From positions 1 through 64,000 of the forward strand of contig JODI01000009.1 of the NCBI GenBank assembly GCA_000720805.1: 64,000 bases of DNA, written 5' to 3'. This document shows, piece after piece, positions 16,953 to 26,511 of the stretch. Position numbers and translations under genes: made by a program. This DNA is from Streptomyces violaceoruber. GTDB lineage: Bacteria > Actinomycetota > Actinomycetes > Streptomycetales > Streptomycetaceae. Every line of letters begins with the position of its first letter. Position 1 is the first letter of the stretch. The notes below the pieces were generated by a model, which worked only from the letters and a program-made list of their open reading frames with translations, was not told the DNA's origin and searched no databases.

Positions 16953-18176
16953 CTACGGGGTCGGTACGGGGCGGCGCAGGACGACCGCCGAGTTGAAGCC
17001 CCAGCGGCCCCTGGCCAGGACCAGGGCGGTGCGCAGGGGTGCGGTGCGCGGTTCGCCGAGCACCAGGTCGATGCCGTACTCCCGCGGTACGGACTCCACA
17101 CCCGCGGTCGGCGGGATCACGCCTTCGCGGATGGACATCAGAGCGGTGACCACGTCGAGCGGGCCACCGCCGGAGTAGAGGCGACCCGTCGTCGTCTTCG
17201 GGACGGTGACAGGCACACCGTGGCTGCCGAACACCTGGCCGATGGCCCGGGCCTCAGCGGCGTCCAGCTCGGGTACGCCCGCCCCGTCGGCGAACACGAC
17301 GTCGACGTCCTCGGGGCCGAGCCCGGCGTCGGTCAGCGCGAGCCGGATCGCGCGCTCCAGGCCCGAGGGCCGTCCGGAGCCGGGGGCGGGGTCGAAGGTC
17401 GAGGCACAGCCCGCGAGTTCACCGTACGCGTCGTGCCGGCCCCGGGCCTCGGCCGCGGCGCTGTCCTCCAGGACGAGGAGGGCGCCGCCCTCGCCCGGGA
17501 CATGGCCTGCCGCCTGCTCGTCGAAGGGCAGATAGGCCCGGGCCGGGTCGGTGGCGGTGCTGACCCGCCCGCTCGCGAGCTGCGAGACCCAGCCCCATGG
17601 GTCGAGTGCCGAGTCGACCCCGCCGGAGACCACCAGCGGGGTGCCGCGGCGGATCGTGCGGCGGGCGTGGGCGAGGGCGTCCAGGCCCCCGGCCTGCTCC
17701 GCCACCAGGGCACTGCTCGGGCCGCGCATGCCGTGCCGGATGGAGATCTGGCCGGTGTTCACCGCGTAGAACCACGCGAAGGACTCGTACACGCTGACCG
17801 ATTTGGGGCCCTCGGTCCACAGCTTGCGGAACTCCCGGTGGGTGAAGTCGAATCCGCCGCAGGCGTTGGCCGTCACCACGCCCATGTCGTAGTCGGTCAG
17901 CGACTCCGGGTCGGCCTTCGCGTCCTGAAGCGCCCAGGCCGCGGCGGTCAGCGCGAGCCGCGTGGAGGGGTCCGTCTGCGGCAGCAGCCGGCTCGGGACG
18001 TGGTCCGGCGCGTGGAAGTCGTCGATCTGGCCGGCGAGCGTGGCCGCGTACCGGCTCACGTCGAAGCGGGTGACCGGGCCGAGGCCGAAGTGGCCGGCCA
18101 GCACGGCCGCCCAGTACGGCTCCAGGCCGAGACCGTTGGGGGCGACGACGCCGACTCCGGTGATGAGGACGCTCAT
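16953..18176 (-). CDS. actI-ORF2: Ketosynthase beta / chain length factor
   Basis: 407 aa, ketosynthase fold. The active-site cysteine is replaced by Gln161 ([14 protein letters not shown]), the hallmark of chain length factors, which decarboxylate malonyl-ACP and set chain length. ATG overlaps the KS-alpha stop (ATGA), giving coupled synthesis of the heterodimer. Confidence 0.97.
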   Translation of the reverse strand: MSVLITGVGVVAPNGLGLEPYWAAVLAGHFGLGPVTRFDVSRYAATLAGQIDDFHAPDHVPSRLLPQTDPSTRLALTAAAWALQDAKADPESLTDYDMGVVTANACGGFDFTHREFRKLWTEGPKSVSVYESFAWFYAVNTGQISIRHGMRGPSSALVAEQAGGLDALAHARRTIRRGTPLVVSGGVDSALDPWGWVSQLASGRVSTATDPARAYLPFDEQAAGHVPGEGGALLVLEDSAAAEARGRHDAYGELAGCASTFDPAPGSGRPSGLERAIRLALTDAGLGPEDVDVVFADGAGVPELDAAEARAIGQVFGSHGVPVTVPKTTTGRLYSGGGPLDVVTALMSIREGVIPPTAGVESVPREYGIDLVLGEPRTAPLRTALVLARGRWGFNSAVVLRRPVPTP

Positions 18177-19447
18177 GCGACCGCTCCCGCCGCCTCGGCG
18201 CCGCGCAGGACCATCGCACTCTGGAAGCCGCCGAAGCCGCTGCCCACGGTGAGTACGGTCCCCAGCTTCCGTTCCCGCGCCTCCAGCGGGACGTAGTCGA
18301 GATCGCACTCGGGGTCGCTGGTGTGCAGGTTCGCGGTCGGTGGCACCACGCCGTGTTCGAGGGCGAGCACGCTGGCCGCGATCTCCAGCGAGCCGATCGC
18401 GCCGAGCGAGTGGCCCACCATCGACTTGATCGAGCTGACCGGAGTGCGACGGGCGTGATCGCCGAGTGCGCGCTTGTACGCCGCGGTCTCGTGACGGTCG
18501 TTCTGCCGGGTGCCGGAGCCGTGGGCGTTGATGTAGTCGATGTCCGTCGCGTCCGTGCGGGACTCGTCGAGGGCGACCCGGATGGCCTCGGCCATCTCGC
18601 GGCCGTCGGCCTTCAGCCCCGTCATGTGGTACGCGTTGCAGCGCGTCGCGTACCCCGGGATCTCGGCGTGGATGCGGGCACCGCGGGCCAGCGCTCCGGC
18701 GTAGTCCTCCAGGACGAACATCGCGGCACCCTCGGCCAGCACGAAGCCGTCGCGCGTACCGTCGAACGGCCGCGAGGCGTGCTCCGGGTCGTCGTTGCGC
18801 GCCGTCGTGGCGCGGATCGCGTCGAAGCAGGCGACGACGATCGGGGTGATCGGGGTGTCGGCGGCCCCCGCGACCATCACGTCGGCGCTGCCCTCCTCGA
18901 TCAGCCGCACCGCGTGGCCCACGGAGTCCAGGCCCGAGGTGCAGCCGTTCGACACCATCGCCACCGGGCCCTCGGCGCCGACCGCCCAGGCCACTTCGGC
19001 CGGCATGACGCTGGGCACCAGGTAGTCGAACATGTGCCGGGACAGCCAGGCGGCGTCGACCTCCCACTCACGTCCGGAGTCCGACAGCAGCAGGTACTCG
19101 CGTTCCAGGCTGGTCGCGGCTGCCACCGCGCTGCCGAGACTGACCCCGACCCGGGTGGGGTCCAGGGTGCCGAAGTCGAGCCCGCTCGCGACGACGGCCT
19201 CCCGGGCACAGGCCACGGCGAACTGCGAGGCCCGGTCCATCCGGTCGAGCTCCCGCGGGCCGAAGCCCTCGGCGACCGGGTCGAAATCAGCTTCCGCGGC
19301 GACCTGCGAACGGTAGGGCGAGGGGTCGAAGAACGAGATCCGGCGCGTCGCCGTCCGCCCCGAGGTGAGCAGTTCCCAGAACTGCCGCGTGCCGTTCCCG
19401 CCCGGGGCGCGGACGCCGACGCCCGTGATGACGACTCTGCGCTTCAA
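18173..19447 (-). CDS. actI-ORF1: Ketosynthase alpha of the minimal type II PKS
   Basis: 424 aa. Catalytic residues are in place: Cys169 ([11 protein letters not shown]), His309 (NAHGSGT), Lys341 and His346 ([10 protein letters not shown]). With the chain length factor and ACP it condenses malonyl units to an octaketide. Start is TTG at 19447: AAGGAG lies 9 bp upstream, and homology begins with [10 protein letters not shown] immediately after. The frame remains open upstream but that part is the divergent promoter region. First gene of the operon running to accE. Confidence 0.97.
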   Translation of the reverse strand: MKRRVVITGVGVRAPGGNGTRQFWELLTSGRTATRRISFFDPSPYRSQVAAEADFDPVAEGFGPRELDRMDRASQFAVACAREAVVASGLDFGTLDPTRVGVSLGSAVAAATSLEREYLLLSDSGREWEVDAAWLSRHMFDYLVPSVMPAEVAWAVGAEGPVAMVSNGCTSGLDSVGHAVRLIEEGSADVMVAGAADTPITPIVVACFDAIRATTARNDDPEHASRPFDGTRDGFVLAEGAAMFVLEDYAGALARGARIHAEIPGYATRCNAYHMTGLKADGREMAEAIRVALDESRTDATDIDYINAHGSGTRQNDRHETAAYKRALGDHARRTPVSSIKSMVGHSLGAIGSLEIAASVLALEHGVVPPTANLHTSDPECDLDYVPLEARERKLGTVLTVGSGFGGFQSAMVLRGAEAAGAVA

Positions 19448-19503
19448 TCGGAACAGCTCCTTCGGTGAGTTCACCCGGTGGTCGTCGTCATCGTCGGCCC
19501 CGT

Positions 19504-19543
19504 GGCTCGAAAGCGGCTCGAAGGCCGATACGGAGCCCCTCGA
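19504..19543 (-). promoter_or_regulatory. SARP box upstream of actI operon
   Basis: TCGA cores start at 19507, 19518 and 19540, with a degenerate TACG at 19529: four positions at exact 11-bp spacing. Read on the minus strand the better copies are TCGAGCC, TCGAGCC and TCGAGGG, oriented toward actI-ORF1. This is the spacing bound by SARP activators such as ActII-ORF4, one helical turn per repeat. Confidence 0.75.
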
Positions 19544-19588
19544 CGCCGGATCCACCGTCGCGGCGTCCCAGCCGCACCCCAATCCCCT

Positions 19589-19606
19589 TCGACCGTCGCT
19601 CGAGCC
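19589..19606 (+). promoter_or_regulatory. SARP box upstream of actIII
   Basis: TCGACCG at 19589 and TCGAGCC at 19600, 11 bp apart, on the + strand and 52 bp before the actIII start codon. This is a second site in the divergent actIII-actI region, oriented for actIII. Confidence 0.65.
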
Positions 19607-19657
19607 CGGCGCCCAAGGCTGGGCAGGTCCGGGACCACGAAGCAGGGAGAGGGACAC

Positions 19658-20443
19658 ATGGCCACGCAGGTCTCGAAGGTCGCACTGGTGACGGGCGCGA
19701 CGAGCGGTATCGGGCTGGAGATCGCCCGAAGGCTCGGCAAGGAGGGGTTGCACGTCTTCGTCTGCGCGCGCGGCGAGGAGGCGCTGCGCACGACGCTGAA
19801 GGAACTGCGGGAAGCGGGAGTGGAGGCGGACGGCCGGGCCTGCGACGTCCGCTCGGTCCCCGAGATCGAGGCCCTCGTGGCGGCGGTGGTCGAGCGCTAC
19901 GGTCCGATCGACGTCCTGGTGAACAACGCGGGCCGGCCCGGCGGCGGCGCCACGGCCGAGCTCGCCGACGAGCTCTGGCTCGATGTGATCGACACGAATC
20001 TCACCAGCGTGTTCCGGATGACCCAGCGGGTCCTGAAGGCCGGCGGCATGCTCGAACGGGGAACCGGCCGGATCATCAACATCGCCTCGACGGGCGGGAA
20101 GCAGGGCGTCGTGCACGCCGCCCCGTACTCGGCGTCGAAGCACGGCGTGGTCGGCTTCAGCAAGGCGCTCGGCCTCGAACTGGCCAGGACCGGCATCACG
20201 GTGAACGCCGTCTGCCCTGGATTCGTCGAGACGCCGATGGCCGCGTCCGTGCGCGAGCACTACTCGGAGATCTGGGACGTGTCGACCGAGGAGGCCTTCG
20301 ACCGGATCACCGCGCGCGTGCCGATCGGCCGGTACGTGCAGCCGTCCGAGGTGGCGGAGATGGTGGCGTATCTGATCGGGGACGGGGCTGCCGCGGTCAC
20401 CGCGCAGGCGCTGAACGTCTGCGGCGGCCTGGGCAACTACTGA
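19658..20443 (+). CDS. actIII: C-9 polyketide ketoreductase
   Basis: 261 aa short-chain dehydrogenase. NADPH-binding TGATSGIG at residues 12-19; the catalytic tetrad Asn114, Ser144, Tyr157 and Lys161 sits at the numbering I know for actinorhodin ketoreductase. It reduces the C-9 carbonyl of the nascent octaketide. A purine-rich GGGAGAGGG lies 5 bp before ATG. Divergent from actI and followed by a strong terminator. Confidence 0.97.
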   Translation: MATQVSKVALVTGATSGIGLEIARRLGKEGLHVFVCARGEEALRTTLKELREAGVEADGRACDVRSVPEIEALVAAVVERYGPIDVLVNNAGRPGGGATAELADELWLDVIDTNLTSVFRMTQRVLKAGGMLERGTGRIINIASTGGKQGVVHAAPYSASKHGVVGFSKALGLELARTGITVNAVCPGFVETPMAASVREHYSEIWDVSTEEAFDRITARVPIGRYVQPSEVAEMVAYLIGDGAAAVTAQALNVCGGLGNY

Positions 20444-20456
20444 CGCCCGGCGGCGT

Positions 20457-20507
20457 GTGAACGCGGTGGAGCCCCTCGCGGACTGCGAGGGGCTCCACCG
20501 CGTTCAC
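20457..20507. terminator. Strong bidirectional terminator
   Basis: A perfect 23-bp stem (20457-20479 pairing with 20485-20507) with a 5-nt loop lies between the convergent actIII and actII-ORF4 genes, 14 bp and 11 bp from their stop codons. It serves both directions. Confidence 0.93.
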
Positions 20508-20517
20508 GGGCCGGTGA

Positions 20518-21285
20518 CTAGGCGAGCATATGGTCACCGTTGAGAATCTCCAGGTGCATGCGCTGGATTTCGGGCGTAGGGTCCACCCCCAGTTCGTCGG
20601 ACAGAATCTGCCGGAGATTTCGGTACGACGCCAGTGCCTCCGCACGCCGGCCCACCCGGTAGAGCGCTCCCATCAGCTTGGCGTGCAGGGTTTCGTTGAG
20701 CGGATGGGAAATTACCAGTGACCGGAGCTCGGGAATCATCGGCCCTATCCTGCCCAGCCGCCAATTCGCGTCGATGCGGAGCTGCACCCCGAAGAGCCGG
20801 AGTTCCTCCAGATGAGCGATATGACTTTCGAGCACCCGGCCGCACGGGACCGTGGACAGCGCCGGGCCGCGCCAGAGATCCAGTCCCGCGTTCAGGGAGG
20901 CGAGCGCCTCCTCGGGCCGGCCCTCCTCGAGCAGCCGGCTGCCGGTGCGGATCAGCCGCTCGACGATCATGACATCGAGCTCGTCGTCGTCGATCAGGGC
21001 GAAGTATCCGGGCGGCCGGGTCAGGACCAACTCCCTTTCCCCGGCTGTCACCTGGTGCTCCGCCAGCAGGCGACGGGTGTGGTAGACGTAGGTCTGCAGT
21101 GTCGTCATGGCGCTGCGCGGCGGGTCGTCCGCCCACAGTTCCTCGATGAGGACCCCCGAGCCCACCACCTCATGCCGCCTGAGCAGCAACAACGCCAGGA
21201 GTTGGGTCGCCTTCGAGGATTTGAGCGGAATCAACCGCCCCGCGTCATTGATTACATGGACATGCCCCAACAGATTGAATCTCAT
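20518..21285 (-). CDS. actII-ORF4: SARP pathway activator ActII-ORF4
   Basis: 255 aa, the length of ActII-ORF4. N-terminal OmpR-like winged helix (about 1-95; [28 protein letters not shown]) and bacterial transcriptional activation domain (about 100-250; [28 protein letters not shown]). It should bind the 11-bp-spaced TCGA repeats at 19504-19606, 29440-29471 and 35115-35143 and activate the structural genes. I checked every TAA trinucleotide on the opposite strand across the gene and found none, so it has no TTA codon, unlike the S. coelicolor gene as I remember it. Confidence 0.96.
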   Translation of the reverse strand: MRFNLLGHVHVINDAGRLIPLKSSKATQLLALLLLRRHEVVGSGVLIEELWADDPPRSAMTTLQTYVYHTRRLLAEHQVTAGERELVLTRPPGYFALIDDDELDVMIVERLIRTGSRLLEEGRPEEALASLNAGLDLWRGPALSTVPCGRVLESHIAHLEELRLFGVQLRIDANWRLGRIGPMIPELRSLVISHPLNETLHAKLMGALYRVGRRAEALASYRNLRQILSDELGVDPTPEIQRMHLEILNGDHMLA

Positions 21286-21391
21286 GCTGCGCCCCCGTCG
21301 AGATTCTCCGTTTTCCTAGGGGCGACAATAACAGGATTACTTGACAGACTTCAACGTGCTTGGTGTCACAGAAGATCGTTTATTCGTCCAC

Positions 21392-21427
21392 ATATAAATC
21401 AGCGCAGCAAGCTGCGCTGATTTATAT
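21392..21427 (-). terminator. AT-rich perfect hairpin after actII-ORF3
   Basis: ATATAAATCAGCGCAGC pairs perfectly (17 bp) with 21411-21427 across a 2-nt loop. It lies 15 bp beyond the actII-ORF3 stop codon and 100 bp upstream of actII-ORF4, in an unusually AT-rich stretch (about 21,300-21,460). Probably a terminator that insulates the activator from the export operon; an operator role is possible. Confidence 0.7.
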
Positions 21428-21441
21428 TTCTACGGCTTTTT

Positions 21442-23577
21442 CTACCGGGAAACAGGAGCCGGCGCCTCCGAATTCGTGGAATCGGAAATTCCTGATCCGG
21501 GATTTTCCTCGGCGGAGTCCTCGCGCCGGAAGAGCCGGTGCGGCCACCACATCCACCGGCCGACGTCGAGGGTGAGCGCGGTGACCAGGACCGAGCGCAC
21601 GATCATGGTGTCGAGCAGGATGCCCACCGCCACCGTGAAACCGAGTTCGGCGATGAAGACCAGGGGCAGCGTGGACAGCGCGGCGAAGGTCCCGGCCAGC
21701 ACCAGACCGGCCGCGGTGATCACCCCACCGGTCGAGGTGAGCCCCTTGAGAGCGCCCTGCCGGGTGCCGAACCGGTTGCTCTCCTCCCTGATCCGGGTGA
21801 CGAGGAAGATGTTGTAGTCGACGCCCAGGGCGACCAGGAAGACGAACACCCAGAGCGGGAAGGCGGAATCGGCCCCCGCGAAGTCGAAGACGTGGTTGAA
21901 GAAGAAGGCGGCGAGGCCGAGCGCGGTGAAGAAGGACAGCACCACGCTCGCGATCAGCAGCAGCGGGGCCACGAGTGCCCGCAGCAGCAGCGCGAGGACG
22001 CAGAACACCACGGCGAGGATCACCGGGATGATCAGGCCGCGGTCGCGGTCGGAGGCGTCACGCATGTCGTGGACCACGGCGCTGCTGCCGCCCACCATCG
22101 CCTCCGCCCCATCGAGCCGGCCGAGGGTCTCGCGGGCCGCGGTGACCGCGTCCATCGCCGCCGGGCTGTCGGCTCCGGCGCTGAGCGTCGCCTCGACACG
22201 GGCCAGCCCGTCCTTGACCTCGGGCTCCGCGACCTCGGTGACGCCGGGCACCGTCTCCAGCGCGGCGCGCACCTGGGACCCCGAGGAGCCCTTGGCGATC
22301 ACGACCATCGGCTCACCGGAACCGGCCGGGAAGTGCCGGGCGAGGATCTCCTCGCCCACCACCGACTCCGGCTTGGTCTTGAAGCCGTCCTTCTGCTGCA
22401 GCCCGTCGGCGTTCAGGGTGACGGCCAGCGTGGCCACCGCCCCCAGCACCAGGCTGGTCGTGATCCAGACCGTACGCGGACGTCCGGCGACCAGCCGGGC
22501 GACCCGCGTCCACACGCCCCGGGTGACGTCGGGCTCCGTACCGTGCTTCGGCCGGGCCGGCCAGAAGATCCAGCGTCCGAAGATCACCAGCAGGGCGGGC
22601 AGCAGCGTCATCATCGACAGCAGGCCGACCAGCACGCCGACGGCGCAGACCGGGCCGAGGCCCTTGGTGGAGTTCAGCGCGGCCAGCAGCAGGACGAGCA
22701 TGCTGACGGCGACGGTGGCGGCACTGGCCACGATGGCGGGACCCGCGCGGTGCAGCGCCACGGCCATGGCCTCGTGCCGGTCCTCGTGCCGCCGCAACTC
22801 CTCCCGGTAGCGGGCTACGAGCAGCAGCGCGTAGTCGGTGGCCGCGCCGAGCACCAGCACCGTGAGGATCATCGCCGTCTGGGCGTTGACCGTCAGTCCC
22901 GCGTTCTTGGCCAGGAGGTAGATGATCGCCTGCGAGATGACCAGGGACATGCCCGCGGAGATCATCGGCAGCAGCCAGAGCAGCGGACTGCGGTAGGTGA
23001 CGACGAGGATCGTCACGACGATGAGGAGGGTGACCAGGGTGAGTTTGAAGTCGGCGCTGCTGAAGGACTCCGCGGAGTCGGCGGCATAGCCGGTCGGGCC
23101 CGTCACATGGACGCCCGGACCGTCGGGCGCGTTCGGCCGCGCGGTCGCCCGCAGATCCTTCGTGGCCGCGTTGAGCCCTTCCCAGCCCTCCTTGCCGAGG
23201 TGGACGTTGACCACGGTGCGCAGGGCCTTGCCGTCGTCCGAGCGCACCGGGCCGTACGGCTTGCCCACCACGTTGGCGCCGTCCGCGAAGTGGGCGGCGT
23301 CGGCCCGGGCCTTCGCCTCGTCGGCGGCCGTGATCCCGGACGGGCGGTCGTAGACGACGATGGCCGGGCTGGTGTCGGAGGGCTGGAACTTCTCGGAGAG
23401 CTTGAGCACCTCGGTCGATTCCGCGTTGCCGGGCAGCCAGGCGGCGGCGTCGTTGGACTCCACGTCGCCGAGCTTCCCGGCGAGCGGCTGGAGCACGATC
23501 AGCAGGCCGATCCAGCCCACGAGCACCAGCCACTTGACCCGGCGTCCGCCGGGCCACGCCAGCAGTGTGCGTGTCAT
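21442..23577 (-). CDS. actII-ORF3: MMPL/RND-family exporter
   Basis: 711 aa MMPL transporter with two repeats of large outer domain plus membrane bundle: membrane segment near residue 15-35, then 175-320 (TLLIVVTILVVTYRSPLLWL, GAATDYALLLVARYREEL) and a second bundle at about 515-690 (LGVDYNIFLVTRIREES). The D-Y motifs are the proton relay. ActII-ORF3 (ActB) exports actinorhodin. ATG overlaps the actII-ORF2 stop codon by one base (TGATG). Confidence 0.95.
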   Translation of the reverse strand: MTRTLLAWPGGRRVKWLVLVGWIGLLIVLQPLAGKLGDVESNDAAAWLPGNAESTEVLKLSEKFQPSDTSPAIVVYDRPSGITAADEAKARADAAHFADGANVVGKPYGPVRSDDGKALRTVVNVHLGKEGWEGLNAATKDLRATARPNAPDGPGVHVTGPTGYAADSAESFSSADFKLTLVTLLIVVTILVVTYRSPLLWLLPMISAGMSLVISQAIIYLLAKNAGLTVNAQTAMILTVLVLGAATDYALLLVARYREELRRHEDRHEAMAVALHRAGPAIVASAATVAVSMLVLLLAALNSTKGLGPVCAVGVLVGLLSMMTLLPALLVIFGRWIFWPARPKHGTEPDVTRGVWTRVARLVAGRPRTVWITTSLVLGAVATLAVTLNADGLQQKDGFKTKPESVVGEEILARHFPAGSGEPMVVIAKGSSGSQVRAALETVPGVTEVAEPEVKDGLARVEATLSAGADSPAAMDAVTAARETLGRLDGAEAMVGGSSAVVHDMRDASDRDRGLIIPVILAVVFCVLALLLRALVAPLLLIASVVLSFFTALGLAAFFFNHVFDFAGADSAFPLWVFVFLVALGVDYNIFLVTRIREESNRFGTRQGALKGLTSTGGVITAAGLVLAGTFAALSTLPLVFIAELGFTVAVGILLDTMIVRSVLVTALTLDVGRWMWWPHRLFRREDSAEENPGSGISDSTNSEAPAPVSR

Positions 23578-25313
23578 CAGAAACCCTCCTCCTCGCGAGG
23601 CTTGGGCGGCAGCCCGAAGGCCAGCGCGAAGGACACCACCAGCAGTCCGATCACGACCCAGAGCGTGCGGACCATCGCGGTGCTGAAGTTCTCGGTGTGG
23701 GCCGTCCGCCAGGCGCGCGCCGTGGCCTCGGCCACCTCCGGCCGGGCCTGCTCGATGTTCCGGCAGCTGTCGGGCGTCCGTTCGGAGTCCTTCTGGCTGA
23801 CAGATTCCCGCAGGCACGCCCGCAGGTCGGCGAGCAGCCGGTCCTGCTCGGCCGTGCTCGCCCCGGCGGCGGCGAGTTCGGCCCGGGTCCGGCTCTCGCC
23901 GTCCGCGACGCTCGCCGTTGCCTGGGAGCCGAGCAGCCCGAAGAACAACGTGGCGAGCACCGCGACGCCGATCGCGAAGCCGAGCTGCTGGACCGCGGTG
24001 AGGATCCCGGAGGCGGTGCCGGCCTCCTGCTTGTCGACGTCGGCCAGGGCGATGTCGAAGAGCAGTCCGATCATGATCCCCATGCCGAGCCCGGCCACGG
24101 AGATGCCGGGGACGAGCTCCCAGCTGGTCAGCCCGCCGGCCTGGTCGCCGATCGTCAGCAGCATGATCAGTACGCCGGCCGCCAGCACCGCGAGCCCCCC
24201 GTGCAGGGCCTTGCGGCCGAACTTCGCTCCCAGCACCGCCCCGGTCAGGATCGCGCCGACGACCAGGAACACCGACCAGGGCGTCATCGTCAGCGCCGCC
24301 CGGGTCGGGCTGAAGCCCAGGCCGATCTGCAGATGCAGGCCGAGCAGCAGCGACATTCCGGAGATGCCGGTGAAGAACACCAGCGCCACCGCCAGTCCCG
24401 CGGCGTAGCGGGGCCTGCGCAGCAGGCTGAGCTCGATCAGCGTGGCACCGCCGCGCTTCTCCTGCCGCAGTTCGTAGGCGACGAAGGCGGCGAGCACGGC
24501 CGCTCCGGCCGCCATCAGCACGAACGTCCAGGCGGGCCAGCCGCGTTCGCGCCCCTGGACGAGCGGGAAGATCAGCAGCGTCAGCCCGAGCGTCACCAGC
24601 AGCGTGCCGCCGGCGTCGAACTTCGGCGGCACGGGTGCCTTGCCCTCGGGCAGCAGCAGCACCGCGCCGATGATCACGGCTGCCCCGATCGGCAGGTTGA
24701 TCAGGAAGACGGACCGCCAGCCCGTACCGAACAGATCGGCGTCGACCAGGAATCCGGCGACGATCGGGCCGAGCACGGCGCCCAGTCCGATGGCGGGCCC
24801 GAACGCGCCGAACGCCGCCGCGGTCTCCTTGGGCGGGAACATCTGCTTGATGAGGCCGAGCCCCTGAGGAATCATCAGCGCGCCCAGCCCGCCCTGCAGG
24901 AAGCGCGCGGCGATGAGCATCTCGGAACTGCCCGCCACCGAGCACAGCACGGAGGCCAGGGTGAATCCGGCGGCGCCGAGGACGAACATGCGCTTGCGGC
25001 CGTGGATGTCGCCCAGCCGGCCGCCGACCACGAGCAGCACGGCGAAGGCGAGGGTGTACCCGACGGTGATCCACTGGATGACGCTGAGGCTGCCTTCCAG
25101 ATCGGCGCGGACCGCGGGCGCGGCCACGTTCATGACCGTGCCGTCGAGCAGGTCCATGATCTCGGCGCCGAGGATGACCCCCAGCGCGGCCCACCGGCGC
25201 GCGTAGGGCGCAGGCTCGGCCGCGGTTCCGGCCGGCCCCGGGTCCTGCTCCCGCGCCAGCGCCGTCGGAGGCGCCGCCGCCCCGTCCGGCTCGTCTGCTT
25301 CAACGGAACTCAT
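23577..25313 (-). CDS. actII-ORF2: MFS drug exporter (DHA2, 14-TM) ActA
   Basis: 578 aa, EmrB/QacA type with 14 predicted membrane segments. Motifs: LLDGTVMNVAAPAV in TM1 and GRLGDIHGRKRMFV (motif A) after TM2, GPIVAGFLV in TM5 (motif C). It is the main actinorhodin export pump in S. coelicolor. A TetR gene is divergently transcribed from the same region and a perfect inverted repeat lies between. A loop of about 85 residues (about 455-540) with conserved Cys pairs lies outside, before the final membrane segment. Confidence 0.95.
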   Translation of the reverse strand: MSSVEADEPDGAAAPPTALAREQDPGPAGTAAEPAPYARRWAALGVILGAEIMDLLDGTVMNVAAPAVRADLEGSLSVIQWITVGYTLAFAVLLVVGGRLGDIHGRKRMFVLGAAGFTLASVLCSVAGSSEMLIAARFLQGGLGALMIPQGLGLIKQMFPPKETAAAFGAFGPAIGLGAVLGPIVAGFLVDADLFGTGWRSVFLINLPIGAAVIIGAVLLLPEGKAPVPPKFDAGGTLLVTLGLTLLIFPLVQGRERGWPAWTFVLMAAGAAVLAAFVAYELRQEKRGGATLIELSLLRRPRYAAGLAVALVFFTGISGMSLLLGLHLQIGLGFSPTRAALTMTPWSVFLVVGAILTGAVLGAKFGRKALHGGLAVLAAGVLIMLLTIGDQAGGLTSWELVPGISVAGLGMGIMIGLLFDIALADVDKQEAGTASGILTAVQQLGFAIGVAVLATLFFGLLGSQATASVADGESRTRAELAAAGASTAEQDRLLADLRACLRESVSQKDSERTPDSCRNIEQARPEVAEATARAWRTAHTENFSTAMVRTLWVVIGLLVVSFALAFGLPPKPREEEGF

Positions 25314-25349
25314 GGCGTCCCCCGCGGTCTTCGACTATAGGTCCACGAA

Positions 25350-25380
25350 CGACCACCGTTCTATATTGGAACGGTGGTCG
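25350..25380. promoter_or_regulatory. Operator of the ActII-ORF1 repressor
   Basis: CGACCACCGTTC and GAACGGTGGTCG form a perfect 12-bp inverted repeat with a 7-bp AT-rich spacer (TATATTG), midway between the divergent actII-ORF2 and actII-ORF1. The spacer could be part of a -10 box. In S. coelicolor ActR binds here and is released by actinorhodin or its precursors. Confidence 0.85.
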
Positions 25381-25451
25381 TGTCAAGAAACGGTGGCCCG
25401 TCGATGCCATACGATGAGGATCACTGGCTGCGAAGCGAGGGAAGGAGTCCC

Positions 25452-26204
25452 ATGCCCCAGGAGATCCCCGTACCTCCGTGGCGCCGGCCGAAGAAGGCGC
25501 CGCCCCGCATGCCCCTGACCCAGGACCGGATCGTCGACACGGCGCTCGGCATCCTCGACGCCGAGGGCCTCGACGCCCTGAGCATGCGGCGGCTCGCGCA
25601 GGAGCTGAAGACCGGGCACGCTTCGCTGTACGCGCACGTGGGGAACCGGGACGAGCTGTTCGACCTCGTCTTCGACCTCGTCCTGACCGAGGTGGAGATC
25701 CCGGAACCGGAGCCGGGCCGCTGGGCGGAGCAGGTCAAGGAGATGTGCCGGTCGCTGCGGCGGATGTTCCTGTCCCACCGGGACCTGGCGCGCATCGCGA
25801 TCGACCGGATCCCGCTGGGCCCCAACGGGATCATGGGGATGGAGCGCACCCTGAACCTGCTGCGCGCGGGGGGCCTGCGGGACGAGCTCGCCGCCTACGG
25901 GGGCGACCTGCTGTCGACCTTTGTCACGGCGGAGGCCCTGGAGCAGTCGTCCCGGCATTCCGGTGCGGAGCAGAACCGGGAGCAGGCCGGCATGTTCGCC
26001 GACCAGCTCCACGGCTACCTGAAGTCGCTGCCGGCCGCCCAGTTCCCGAACCTGGTCCACCTGGCCGGCCCGATCACCTCGCTCGACTCCGACCGTCGGT
26101 TCGAGCTCGGACTCGAGATCATCATCGCCGGCCTGGTGGCCGGAGCCGGCGACGGTGCGGACGACGGTGTCAGGACGGCAGGACCGACCCCTCCGGAGTC
26201 ATGA
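25452..26204 (+). CDS. actII-ORF1: TetR-family repressor ActR
   Basis: 250 aa. N-terminal TetR helix-turn-helix (about 20-70; LTQDRIVDTALGILDAEGLD, HASLYAHVGNRDEL) and a TetR_C ligand-binding domain. Controls export by repressing actII-ORF2/3 and is induced by pathway products. The ATG at 25452 is preferred because GAAGGAG is 5 bp upstream; the frame is open earlier, through the operator. It overlaps actVA-ORF6 convergently by 35 bp. Confidence 0.95.
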   Translation: MPQEIPVPPWRRPKKAPPRMPLTQDRIVDTALGILDAEGLDALSMRRLAQELKTGHASLYAHVGNRDELFDLVFDLVLTEVEIPEPEPGRWAEQVKEMCRSLRRMFLSHRDLARIAIDRIPLGPNGIMGMERTLNLLRAGGLRDELAAYGGDLLSTFVTAEALEQSSRHSGAEQNREQAGMFADQLHGYLKSLPAAQFPNLVHLAGPITSLDSDRRFELGLEIIIAGLVAGAGDGADDGVRTAGPTPPES

Positions 26205-26511
26205 GGACGGCCTTCGGCGGTCCCGCCAGACCGGGCAGCGCGCTCAGCGCCTCCCGCAGCCGCGCCGAGCGCGGGTCGGCGCTGAAGTTGTCCCGGTAGG
26301 CCTGTTCGCTCTCCCACTGGGCGTAGTTGACGACCGCGGTGCCGTCCGTGCTCGCGTGATACGTGGCCGACAGGAAGCCGGGCACCTCGCGGATCCACTC
26401 CTGCACCCCGCCCGTGGCCAGCTCCACCAGCTTGCGCTGGGTGGCGGGGCCGTCCACCGGGAAGGTGACGACGGCGACAAAGCCCACCCGGGGATCGTTC
26501 ACTTCAGCCAT
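26170..26511 (-). CDS. actVA-ORF6: ABM-family quinone-forming monooxygenase
   Basis: 113 aa, exactly the size of ActVA-ORF6. Single antibiotic biosynthesis monooxygenase domain: FVAVVTFPVDG, FLSATYHASTDGTAVVNYAQ. The cofactor-independent enzyme oxidises the C-6 phenol ring to the quinone (6-deoxydihydrokalafungin to dihydrokalafungin). ATG overlaps the actVA-ORF5 stop by 8 bp. Confidence 0.96.
   Translation of the reverse strand: MAEVNDPRVGFVAVVTFPVDGPATQRKLVELATGGVQEWIREVPGFLSATYHASTDGTAVVNYAQWESEQAYRDNFSADPRSARLREALSALPGLAGPPKAVLMTPEGSVLPS

Noticed and set aside
18173..20260. KS-alpha extended upstream to 695 aa
   Set aside because: The extension would run through the promoter region and antisense to actIII; homology begins at TTG 19447 behind AAGGAG.
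21442..25194. Single open frame of 1250 codons covering MMPL and MFS genes, as if fused
   Set aside because: The N-terminal part is an out-of-frame translation of the MFS gene; the MFS protein reads intact in another frame with its own stop, and MMPL starts at its own ATG at 23577.
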